In this document: positions 52,139 through 59,776 of the stretch, in pieces
Position numbering within the stretch: the first letter of the stretch is position 1
How the letters are laid out: each line of letters starts with the position of its first letter
Assembly: GCF_010586825.1 (NCBI RefSeq)
Contig: NZ_JAAAGB010000003.1
Span: 310,001 to 374,000 of the forward strand
Reading direction: 5' to 3'
DNA length: 64,000 nt
From: Draconibacterium mangrovi
Lineage (GTDB): Bacteria; Bacteroidota; Bacteroidia; Bacteroidales; Prolixibacteraceae
Made by a program: the position numbers and the translations under genes
Notes under the pieces: model-generated
Told to the model about the DNA's origin: nothing
Database searches by the model: none
What the model saw: only the letters and a program-made list of their open reading frames with translations

Positions 52139-54094
52139 ATGGATATTTCAATTGTCATTGTCAACTACAACGTAAAACATTTTCTGGAACAATGCCTCCA
52201 CTCGGTGGAGAAGGCTTTGCAGAATGTACAGAGCGAAGTTTTTGTTGTTGATAATAACTCGGTTGACGGCTCAGCACAGTTGATTACTGAAAAGTTTCAC
52301 AAGATTAATTTCATCCAAAACACTGAAAACGTAGGTTTTTCAAAAGCCAATAACCAGGCCATTCGGCAGGCAAACGGGAAATATGTTTTGTTGCTGAACC
52401 CTGATACCGTTGTAGAGGAAGACACTTTTGAAAAGGTACTTTCATTCATGGATGCACACCCCGATGCGGGCGGTCTGGGTGTAAAAATGATTGATGGCAA
52501 AGGCGTTTTTCTGCCTGAATCAAAACGGGGATTACCAACTCCCTGGGTGGCCTTTTATAAAATGTTCGGTCTTTCAAGGCTTTTCCCAAAGTCACGTAAA
52601 TTCGGCAAATATCATCTCTCATTTTTGGACAAGGATGAAGTTCATGAAATTGATGTGCTGGCAGGTGCTTTTATGTTGCTTCGTAAGTCGGCACTCGATA
52701 AAATTGGATTGCTGGATGAATCCTTTTTTATGTATGGCGAAGATATCGACCTTTCGTACCGCATTCAAAAAGGAGGATATAAAAATTATTACTACCCCGA
52801 AACAACAATAATCCATTACAAAGGAGAAAGCACAAAAAAGGGTTCGCTGAATTACGTGAAGGTATTTTACAATGCCATGATCATTTTTGCGCGTAAACAT
52901 TTTTCGGGAAGTAAAGCAGGTGTTTTTGCTTTTCTCATTCATATGGCTATTTATTTCAGGGCTTTGCTTTCTGCGTCAAAACGCGTTCTGCAAAAACTGT
53001 ATATACCGCTTATTGATGCATTGCTGATTTTTGTCGGATTCTGGCTAATCATTCCAAGCTGGGAACAATTCCGCTTTAATCAACCGGATTATTATCCGCC
53101 CGAATTTTTACAAATTGTGGTACCGGTTTACTGCTTCTTTTATTTATTGGGCATTCGGTTTTCGGGAGGTTACAATAAGCCCGTTAGCATTTACAAAGTG
53201 GGCCGTGGAATACTCTGGGGGCTAATTTCACTTTTATTGGCCTATTCGCTGGTAGATGAACAGTACCGCTTTTCGCGCGCCTTAATTTTGTTGGGCACTG
53301 CCTGGTCGGGAATCGTTCTAATCGCCTACCGTTTGCTGGGGAACTCGCTTAAACTGAGTGATTTCCGACTGAACTCGCAGCGCACACGTAAAATTGCTAT
53401 TGTAGGCCATTCGAAAGAAGCACGCCGCGTTCAGCAGATTATTGAAGAAACCCGGATTCGATCGCAAATGGCAGGTTTTATTGCGCTCGACAGTAGCGAT
53501 AAAGGCACAAATTATATGGGTGAGTTAAGCCAGTTGGAAGAGATTATTCGTATAAACCGTATAGATGAGATTGTTTTTTGTGCTGAAAACATCAGCTCGG
53601 CCGAGATCATTAAAGCAATGCTCGACCTTAGCCGTTTGGATATTGATTACAAAATTGCGCCTCCCGAAAGTGCGAGTATTATCGGAAGTAATTCCATTAA
53701 TACTGCAGGCGACCTTTATGTGGTTAACCTCAATGCGATTTCAAAATCGGGCAATAAGCGTAAAAAAAGGTTGTTTGATCTGTTTGTTGCGCTGTTGATT
53801 TTATGCCTAAGCCCGATTCTTATCTGGTTCGCAAGCAATAAAGGATATTTTTATAAAAATCTTTTCAGCGTAATTTTTGGGAAGAAATCCTGGATTGGAT
53901 ACATACCGGGCGCTGCCGATGAGAATAAACTTCCAGCGATGAAAGATGGAATCCTTCATCCGGCCGACAGGTTTTCCGGGTTACAATTAAATAAAGAAAA
54001 ATCGGTGCAGTTAAACCGGTTGTATGCAAAAGATTACAAAGTACTTTCGGACATTGAAATTTTGTTGAAAGGCTGGAGAAATCTTGACCGTTAA
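52139..54094 (+). CDS. GT2 glycosyltransferase fused to a WbaP-like membrane/CoA-binding module with degenerate transferase end
   Basis: 651-residue fusion. Residues 1-250 are a complete GT2 domain: ISIVIVNYNVKHFLEQCL, VVDNNSVDGSAQ, NVGFSKANNQAI, LLNPDTVVE (DXD region), and FFMYGEDIDLSYRIQKGG. Residues 290-400 hold four hydrophobic segments like the N-terminus of WbaP. A CoA-binding-like Rossmann part follows (IAIVGHSKEARRVQQII, MAGFIALDSSDKG). From about 540 KKRLFDLFVALLILC resembles the start of the bacterial sugar transferase domain, but the FRSM and DELPQ motifs are missing and only about 90 residues remain, so phosphotransferase activity is unlikely. It lies next to recR on the same strand. 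Confidence 0.8.
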   Translation: MDISIVIVNYNVKHFLEQCLHSVEKALQNVQSEVFVVDNNSVDGSAQLITEKFHKINFIQNTENVGFSKANNQAIRQANGKYVLLLNPDTVVEEDTFEKVLSFMDAHPDAGGLGVKMIDGKGVFLPESKRGLPTPWVAFYKMFGLSRLFPKSRKFGKYHLSFLDKDEVHEIDVLAGAFMLLRKSALDKIGLLDESFFMYGEDIDLSYRIQKGGYKNYYYPETTIIHYKGESTKKGSLNYVKVFYNAMIIFARKHFSGSKAGVFAFLIHMAIYFRALLSASKRVLQKLYIPLIDALLIFVGFWLIIPSWEQFRFNQPDYYPPEFLQIVVPVYCFFYLLGIRFSGGYNKPVSIYKVGRGILWGLISLLLAYSLVDEQYRFSRALILLGTAWSGIVLIAYRLLGNSLKLSDFRLNSQRTRKIAIVGHSKEARRVQQIIEETRIRSQMAGFIALDSSDKGTNYMGELSQLEEIIRINRIDEIVFCAENISSAEIIKAMLDLSRLDIDYKIAPPESASIIGSNSINTAGDLYVVNLNAISKSGNKRKKRLFDLFVALLILCLSPILIWFASNKGYFYKNLFSVIFGKKSWIGYIPGAADENKLPAMKDGILHPADRFSGLQLNKEKSVQLNRLYAKDYKVLSDIEILLKGWRNLDR

Positions 54095-54112
54095 TCATTA
54101 AAAACAACGAAA

Positions 54113-54640
54113 ATGAAAGAGAAGCTAAGCTTTGGAAAAATAATACTCCGCCCCCTTGAACCGGAGGACATTGACCTGTTGTACCAATGGGAGAATAACA
54201 CTGAAATTTGGGAAGTTAGCAACACAAAAACGCCGTTCTCGAAACATATTCTTGCCCAATACCTGTTGGAATCGGCAAAAGATATTTACGAAACCAAACA
54301 GCTTCGTCTGGTTATAGAGACGACTGAAAACAAGCCTGTCGGAGCCATTGATTTATTTGATTTTGAACCCTTTCACATGCGGGCCGGAGTTGGTATTCTT
54401 ATTCACAATAGCGATGACCGTAAAAAGGGTTACGCCGGCGATGCACTCCATGCCTTATCCAACTATGCTTTCGAATTCTTGGGATTAAGACAATTGTATG
54501 CCAACATCACTTCCGATAATTGGGGAAGCATACAGTTATTCGAAAAAGCAGGATTTACGCGCAGTGGCATAAAAAAAGACTGGATTAAAACTTTCTCCGG
54601 CTGGAAAGATGAGCTGTTTTATCAGAAGTTTTTGGGTTAA
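54113..54640 (+). CDS. GNAT-family N-acetyltransferase (RimJ/RimL-like)
   Basis: 175-residue acetyltransferase. The N-terminus GKIILRPLEPEDIDLLYQWENN is typical of the RimJ/RimL-like branch. Core strands AIDLFDFEPFHMRAGVGILIH, then RKKGYAGDALHALSNYAFEFLGLRQLYANI with the acetyl-CoA loop (R-K-K-G-Y-A-G) and NWGSIQLFEKAGF follow. The C-terminal Y-Q-K-F-L ends the fold. Peptides, ribosomal proteins and amino-sugars are possible acceptors, and polysaccharide amino-sugar acetylation is conceivable, but it is not in a locus with such genes. It starts 18 bp after the fusion gene. Confidence 0.85.
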   Translation: MKEKLSFGKIILRPLEPEDIDLLYQWENNTEIWEVSNTKTPFSKHILAQYLLESAKDIYETKQLRLVIETTENKPVGAIDLFDFEPFHMRAGVGILIHNSDDRKKGYAGDALHALSNYAFEFLGLRQLYANITSDNWGSIQLFEKAGFTRSGIKKDWIKTFSGWKDELFYQKFLG

Positions 54641-54686
54641 AGTTCAAGTCTATCCAAGAAATCAATCACGACCAATACTTTTTTTT

Positions 54687-54826
54687 GCACCGTCTTTCAA
54701 GGCGGTGACCTAGAATATTCTACTTTAATCTGATTTTTTAGGATTTTGGTAATTTGAAATTTACTAAAATCCTAAAAAATCATTGTTCCCAACTTTGTTA
54801 CTTAACACCGCTCTAAAGAACGGTGC
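54687..54826. repeat. Nested inverted-repeat structure
   Basis: Outer arms GCACCGTCTTTCAAGGCGGTG and its imperfect inverted copy at 54806 flank an inner 22-bp inverted repeat, TGATTTTTTAGGATTTTGG... with TAA at the end, paired with TTACTAAAATCC at 54761. Each outer arm is itself a CACCG/CGGTG hairpin. The block fills the 195-bp gap between the acetyltransferase and the convergent HsdR-N gene. It may be a small MITE-like element or a two-way terminator. Confidence 0.7.
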
Positions 54827-54835
54827 AAGATTAAT

Positions 54836-55276
54836 TCAAAATACTGGTATCTCTTTCAAAAAAGAATAGCTGTTCTTTTCGTAGTCGATCTCACAGGCAA
54901 AGTGCTGCATTCCGTTCGACACCACTACCCGCTCAACACGTAAAGCCATGTTGTAGCGCACCACCTGATCAAAAGCGTTCTGTGTAATTTTTACATTTGG
55001 TGCCTTAAACTCGGCAATCAAGTGTGGATTTCCGTTTCGCTGATAAATCAACAAATCGAAACGGCGTTGTAGCTGGTTAACTTTGATTTGCTTTTCCACA
55101 GCCATTAAATTCTGCGGATAATTCCGTTCCTGTATCAAATATTGAATAAAATTCTGGCGCACCCATTCTTCCGGCGTCAGCACCACAAATTTTTTCCGTA
55201 TCGTATCAAATATCCAGGTTTTTTCGTTTTCTGTTTTTGTTCGGAAATCATATTCCGGCAAATTCAGTTTGTACAT
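54836..55276 (-). CDS. HsdR N-terminal-type nuclease domain protein (HSDR_N_2)
   Basis: 146-residue protein corresponding only to the N-terminal PD-(D/E)XK domain of type I restriction HsdR (PF13588). The catalytic pattern is visible as D74 (RFDLLIYQ), E89 and K91 (AEFKAP), with Q/R-rich helices ahead of it. It has no helicase motor and no HsdM or HsdS next to it, so it is not a working restriction system. Single-domain versions are common in Bacteroidota and lie beside the conserved AMP-nucleosidase/holA region here. It is divergent from the AMP-nucleosidase gene with a 116-bp gap. Confidence 0.82.
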   Translation of the reverse strand: MYKLNLPEYDFRTKTENEKTWIFDTIRKKFVVLTPEEWVRQNFIQYLIQERNYPQNLMAVEKQIKVNQLQRRFDLLIYQRNGNPHLIAEFKAPNVKITQNAFDQVVRYNMALRVERVVVSNGMQHFACEIDYEKNSYSFLKEIPVF

Positions 55277-55392
55277 AATCTTCTCAATAACTTATTAAAT
55301 GAACTTGGCTGGCGAGCTCTAAAAATGTACATTTGTGTTCGCCTTAAAACCAAAGGTATTCCTATTTGTTCAAAGGTAGAATAATTCAGCTT

Positions 55393-56163
55393 ATGAAGAC
55401 GAAAAAAGAAATTGTTGACAACTGGCTACCGCGATATACCGGCAAAAAACTAGACGAAATTGGCCAGTATATTTTGCTCACTAATTTTCAGGATTACGTT
55501 GAACGATTTGCACGCAAGTTTGAGGTTCCGGTTGAAGGGACTGACAAAAACATGCCCAGTGCAACTGCCGAAGGCATTACCATGATCAACTTTGGAATGG
55601 GAAGCCCTAACGCAGCAACAGTAATGGATTTGCTAAGTGCAATACATCCAAAAGCTGTTTTGTTTCTTGGAAAATGTGGTGGATTAAAAAAGAAAAATCA
55701 GCTGGGTGATTTTATCCTCCCAATTGCCGCCATCCGTGGCGACGGGACATCGACGGACTATTTGCCGCCGGAAGTTCCGGCATTACCTGCATTTAACCTG
55801 CAACGTGCGGTTTCGCATATTCTCCGAAATTCGGAGCAGGATTACTGGACGGGCGTGGTATTAACCACCAACCGTCGGGTTTGGGAGTTCGACAACCGGT
55901 TTAAAAAATACCTCAAAAAAACAAGGGCAATGGCCATCGACATGGAAACAGCAACCCTGTTTACCGTTGGTTTTGCCAACCAAATACCAACCGGAGTTTT
56001 GTTACTGGTTTCCGATCAGCCCATGATTTCCACCGGCGTTAAAACCGACAAAAGCGATCAGTATGTTTCTTCATCGTATGTGGAAAGGCATATTCAGGCC
56101 GGAATCGATGCCTTGCTGGAGATTAAAAACCACGGACTTTCTGTAAAACACTTACGATTTTAA
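55393..56163 (+). CDS. amn: AMP nucleosidase (short Bacteroidota type)
   Basis: 256-residue enzyme that cleaves AMP to adenine and ribose 5-phosphate. The start is the ATG at 55393 (MKTKKEIVDNWLPRYTG); a TTG nine codons earlier is less likely. SATAEGITMINFGMGSPNAAT and GKCGGLKKKNQLGDFILPIA resemble the phosphorylase-fold base site, and VVLTTNRRVWEF and AIDMETATLF (the Glu/Asp that grip ribose) follow. VSDQPMISTGVKTDKSD gives the late loop. It is a short version that lacks the N-terminal domain of E. coli Amn. The gene ends 1 bp before holA. Confidence 0.9.
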   Translation: MKTKKEIVDNWLPRYTGKKLDEIGQYILLTNFQDYVERFARKFEVPVEGTDKNMPSATAEGITMINFGMGSPNAATVMDLLSAIHPKAVLFLGKCGGLKKKNQLGDFILPIAAIRGDGTSTDYLPPEVPALPAFNLQRAVSHILRNSEQDYWTGVVLTTNRRVWEFDNRFKKYLKKTRAMAIDMETATLFTVGFANQIPTGVLLLVSDQPMISTGVKTDKSDQYVSSSYVERHIQAGIDALLEIKNHGLSVKHLRF

Positions 56164-56164
56164 G

Positions 56165-57166
56165 ATGGAGTTTAGCGACATACTGCACAACCTGAAAAAA
56201 GGCATCTACCACCCCATTTATTTGCTTCAGGGTGAAGAGGCATATTTTATCGATGAACTATCGGATTATATTGAAGACAATGTGCTTACCGATGCTGAAA
56301 GAGGATTTAACCAAACCATATTTTATGGAAAAGATTCGGATCCGGTTACCATAGTAGAAGCATCGTTGCGTTTCCCGATGATGGCGAGTAAGCAGGTTAT
56401 TATTGTGAAAGAAGCGCAAAGCCTGAGCAAAATAGAAACGCTTACATCGTATGCTGAAAAACCATTGGCTTCAACCATTTTGGTATTGGCTTACAAATAC
56501 AAAACCCTTGATTCGAGAACAAAACTGGCCAAAGCCATAAAAAAGAACGGTGTACTTTTTACCTCAAAGAAATTGTACGAGAACAAAATTCCGGGCTGGA
56601 TTGATGGCTTTTTGAGAACCCATAATTACACCATCACGCCGCAGGCCGCGTTATTACTTACCTCATATTTGGGAACGGATTTAAGCAAAATTGCCAATGA
56701 ATTAAACAAGCTGGTAATTGCCGTAAAAGACACCACCAAAATCACTCCCGAGCATATTGAAAAAAATATCGGGCTAAGCAAAGAGTTTAACATTCTTGAG
56801 CTTCAGAATGCTTTGGGAGAAAAGAATGTGCTAAAAGCCAACCGGATCATCAATTATTTTGGTGCTAATCCAACACTAAATCCAATTCAAAAAACCGTGG
56901 CCGGATTGTATTTTTATTTTTCAAAACTGTTTACCTATCATTTCCTAAAAGACAAATCGGAACGAAATGTTGCCGCCGAACTTCGGGTTCATCCTTTTTT
57001 TGTAAAAGAATATGTGTCGGCAGCCAAACGTTACTCCCCTACCAAGCTGTACGAAATTATGGGTATTTTACGCGAATACGATATGAAAAGTAAAGGTTTT
57101 AACGTATCAACAATGGTTGAAACCGGAGACTTGCAGAAAGAAATGATCTATAAAATTTTACACTAA
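56165..57166 (+). CDS. holA: DNA polymerase III subunit delta
   Basis: 333-residue clamp-loader subunit that opens the beta clamp. The start MEFSDILHNLKKGIYHPIYLLQGEEAYFIDELSDYIED matches HolA, where Y-L-L-Q-G-E-E is its diverged Walker A. SLRFPMMASKQVIIVKEAQ and the C-terminal helical domain (LAELRVHPFFVKEYVSAAKRYSPTKLYEIMGIL) are typical. Length is in the family range of 320-345. It lies 1 bp after AMP nucleosidase and abuts the rhomboid gene, a compact housekeeping cluster. Confidence 0.92.
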   Translation: MEFSDILHNLKKGIYHPIYLLQGEEAYFIDELSDYIEDNVLTDAERGFNQTIFYGKDSDPVTIVEASLRFPMMASKQVIIVKEAQSLSKIETLTSYAEKPLASTILVLAYKYKTLDSRTKLAKAIKKNGVLFTSKKLYENKIPGWIDGFLRTHNYTITPQAALLLTSYLGTDLSKIANELNKLVIAVKDTTKITPEHIEKNIGLSKEFNILELQNALGEKNVLKANRIINYFGANPTLNPIQKTVAGLYFYFSKLFTYHFLKDKSERNVAAELRVHPFFVKEYVSAAKRYSPTKLYEIMGILREYDMKSKGFNVSTMVETGDLQKEMIYKILH

Positions 57167-57778
57167 ATGATAGTATGGTTCATCATCGGCGTAACAACCG
57201 TAATCTCATATATTGCCTTTCAAAACCGCGAGTTATCGGCAAAGCTACAATTTAACGCGGCGCAAATTATCCACCGCAATGAATACTACCGTTTGGTGAG
57301 CCATGCCTTTGTGCATGCCAACTGGTCGCACCTGGGCGTAAATATGCTGGTTCTTTATTTTTTTGGACGAAATACTGTTGTTTATTTTGACTACTATTTT
57401 GGAACTAAAGCCACGGCATATTTTCTTCTGTTGTACTTCGGAGGTATTTTGGCCTCCAATATCTGGAGCCTGATAAAGCATAAAAACAACTATTATTACA
57501 ATGCAGTTGGCGCTTCGGGTGCTGTTTCTGCGGTGTTGTTTGCAACTATATTTTTTCAGCCCTGGGAGCCTTTGTATTTATTTGCAGTGATTCCCATTCC
57601 CGGAATTCTGTTTGCCGCCGGTTACCTTTTTTACTCCTACCAAATGAGTAAACGACAATCGGACAACGTGGCACACGATGCCCACTTTTTGGGAGCTGTA
57701 TTTGGTTTTATTTTCCCGATTTTACTAAAGCCTGAATTATTCAGCCGCTTTATCGACAATCTGTTTTCGTTCCTGTAA
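57167..57778 (+). CDS. Rhomboid-family intramembrane serine protease
   Basis: 203-residue membrane protein with about six hydrophobic segments. The conserved H-A-x-x-x-x-N element is HLGVNMLVLYFFG (N59). The catalytic serine is S117 in NAVGASGAVSAVLF. The partner histidine is H173 in DNVAHDAHFLGAVFGFIF. All three catalytic elements are in the right order. It is a short, single-domain rhomboid without C-terminal extras. Natural substrates are unknown. It abuts holA and the aminotransferase-like gene, with spacing of 0 and 3 bp. Confidence 0.9.
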   Translation: MIVWFIIGVTTVISYIAFQNRELSAKLQFNAAQIIHRNEYYRLVSHAFVHANWSHLGVNMLVLYFFGRNTVVYFDYYFGTKATAYFLLLYFGGILASNIWSLIKHKNNYYYNAVGASGAVSAVLFATIFFQPWEPLYLFAVIPIPGILFAAGYLFYSYQMSKRQSDNVAHDAHFLGAVFGFIFPILLKPELFSRFIDNLFSFL

Positions 57779-57781
57779 TTT

Positions 57782-58618
57782 ATGGCCTACCTGCTTGTAA
57801 ATAATCAGATTTTAAAAGAAGCAGAAACCAACCTTACACCTTTTCTGTTAAATACGCCCGATGTGTACAAACACCGCATTTGGTTTGGTTTTGGCGGAAT
57901 TCCAATGCTTGACGAAAATCTGGATATCCTGAAAATAGAATTAAAATCGCTCGGACACGACCTACCAGTCCTTTTTCAAAACCGCCGCGAATTATTCAGG
58001 CTGCTAAAACGTATGCTCAATAAAAACCGATTTTTCAGGACAGGACTGATTACTTTTCAGTTTTTTATAACTGAAGAAAAAATTGATTACCTGGTTACCT
58101 GTAAGGCTTTTAATGATTTCGATTTCCAGATAAATGCGCAAGGATTGCTCATCGGTATTTCAAGCTCTAAACTGTTAAGTCATTCGCAAAACAGCAATTC
58201 ACGATTTGGAAAGGCAACATTATGGAAACAAGTTTGTGCAGAAATGAAGGAGAGAACAAGTCCGGCAACAATAATTCTAAATGAAAAGGATATAGTTTGC
58301 GAAGGCATTGCTGCAAACCTTTTTATGATAAAGGAGAATGTCCTTTTTACACCATCGGTTAAAACGGGTTGTTACTGCGATGTAATTCGCCCGGAAATTA
58401 TGCAACTGGCAAACGAACTAAATATTAAAGTGGTAGAAGCCGATGATTTGGAACCCAAACACCTGCTGCAGATGGATGAAATATTCTTTGCTTCAGAAAC
58501 GAAAGGAATACAATGGGTTTTGGGATTTGAAAACCGCAGATACGTGCATCAACACACCGACAGGATTTATGCTGCTCTAAATAAATTTTTAGAAATTAAA
58601 ACGGAAAAGCAGAAATAA
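57782..58618 (+). CDS. Class IV aminotransferase / aminodeoxychorismate lyase-like protein
   Basis: 278-residue PLP enzyme of the branched-chain/4-amino-4-deoxychorismate lyase family. FNAFDFQINAQGLLIGISSSKLLSHS carries the region before the PLP lysine; the site IVCEGIAANLFMIKENVLFTPSVKTGCYCDVIRPEIMQLANEL has E, N and F of the family, with the typical G-C-x-x-G-V/I-x-R motif replaced by GCYCDVIR. The expected lysine of the PLP site is not in its common context, so activity may be altered; if this protein is PabC-like it makes p-aminobenzoate. Start and spacing to the rhomboid gene are clear. Confidence 0.7.
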   Translation: MAYLLVNNQILKEAETNLTPFLLNTPDVYKHRIWFGFGGIPMLDENLDILKIELKSLGHDLPVLFQNRRELFRLLKRMLNKNRFFRTGLITFQFFITEEKIDYLVTCKAFNDFDFQINAQGLLIGISSSKLLSHSQNSNSRFGKATLWKQVCAEMKERTSPATIILNEKDIVCEGIAANLFMIKENVLFTPSVKTGCYCDVIRPEIMQLANELNIKVVEADDLEPKHLLQMDEIFFASETKGIQWVLGFENRRYVHQHTDRIYAALNKFLEIKTEKQK

Positions 58619-58624
58619 AAAAGC

Positions 58625-59215
58625 CTAATTAAGTGCCGGGTTCTCAGGGAAATTCTCCCAAACGGCATAACGATTACCTGCTTTTTTTACAAAATCGAAC
58701 CACGAAGATTCACTCAAATCTTTCATCACTTCGTTTTGCTCGACATCGGTTACCAGCCACGAATCTTCTTTTAATTCATCTTCTAGCTGTCCACCATCCC
58801 AGCCTGAGTAGCCAAGGAAAAACCGTATATCAGAAGAATTTATCTTTCCGCTGCGAATGTCCCTTTTTAATACCTCAAAATCGCCGCCCCAATATAGGTC
58901 ACCCATTACATGAATACTACCCGGAAGTTTATCGCCTAGTTTGTGAATAAAGTAAACCGTATCGATAGAAACCGGACCGCCTAAGTAAACATCGGCGTTA
59001 AAATCAGGAAAATCAGGGAAAGCATCCTGAACAGGGAAATCAACCTTTTTATTCAGAATAAACCCAACAGCTCCTTTCTGGCTATATGCAACTAAAAATA
59101 CCACAGAACGGTTGAAATAATTACCGGCCAAAAATGGTTCAGCAATCAAAATCCGCCCCTTTTGTGGTGCAATGTTGTTCGATTTAATTCTGAATATGTC
59201 AAGATTGTCATTCAT
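58625..59215 (-). CDS. YqgE/AlgH family protein
   Basis: 196-residue protein of the UPF0301 (AlgH/YqgE) family. PQKGRILIAEPFLAGNYFNRSVVFLVAYSQKGAVGFILNKKVD is the family opening. VYLGGPVSIDTVYFIHK and IRFFLGYSGWDGGQLEDELKEDSWLV are its other two conserved parts. Members are thought to influence transcription in pseudomonads, but no biochemical role is known. It is on the minus strand and converges on the aminotransferase gene with 6 bp between the stops. No signal peptide is present. Confidence 0.92.
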   Translation of the reverse strand: MNDNLDIFRIKSNNIAPQKGRILIAEPFLAGNYFNRSVVFLVAYSQKGAVGFILNKKVDFPVQDAFPDFPDFNADVYLGGPVSIDTVYFIHKLGDKLPGSIHVMGDLYWGGDFEVLKRDIRSGKINSSDIRFFLGYSGWDGGQLEDELKEDSWLVTDVEQNEVMKDLSESSWFDFVKKAGNRYAVWENFPENPALN

Positions 59216-59337
59216 TCTAAAAGCAATATAAGAAATTTATATTGGCTATCAAATAGCTGTTTATCTTACACTACTTTGTAACGAATTTATTAACAGAATG
59301 TTCTGAATAGAGGGAATTATTGTTTACCAAAAGTGCG

Positions 59338-59646
59338 CTATTCTTCTTCAACAATAATAAAAACATCTTCGTCGGGTTTTGACATCTGGTATTGTTCGCG
59401 GGCAAATTTTTCCAGTTCTTCTTTTCCTTTATTCAGGTCCTGAAGTTTTTGTCTGTCTGAGGCAATACGTTCCTGGTAATATTCTTTTTGTTGCTTCAAT
59501 TCGTTTAGCTGGCGCTTGCTTTTCACATGAGAAACAATGCTGTTCTCATCAAAAAATATTATCCAGACTGCAAAAAAAACAAAGGCGATAACAAACTTAT
59601 TACCGATGCCTTTAAAAATTCCGGATTTAAATATTTCCTTGTTCAT
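59338..59646 (-). CDS. Septum formation initiator protein (FtsB/DivIC-like)
   Basis: 102-residue protein. It has a short cytoplasmic N-terminus, one hydrophobic segment at about 16-33 (NKFVIAFVFFAVWIIFF), and a coiled-coil part at about 43-78 (LNELKQQKEYYQERIASDRQKL). It ends in KFAREQYQMSKPDEDVFIIVEEE, the typical FtsB/DivIC C-terminus. It is a divisome linker that binds FtsL. It lies upstream of the YqgE/AlgH gene on the same strand and downstream of pruA, in a minus-strand group of core genes. Confidence 0.88.
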   Translation of the reverse strand: MNKEIFKSGIFKGIGNKFVIAFVFFAVWIIFFDENSIVSHVKSKRQLNELKQQKEYYQERIASDRQKLQDLNKGKEELEKFAREQYQMSKPDEDVFIIVEEE

Positions 59647-59776
59647 GTTCCTCTATATGTTGATACAAAAGTAGAATCTTTCGCGACCAAAAAAAAGAGG
59701 AATCGAACAATTCCGATTCCCCTTTTTCAACAGTTTAACCTTAATAACCTGAGTTTCAAACATCAGGTATTAATAT

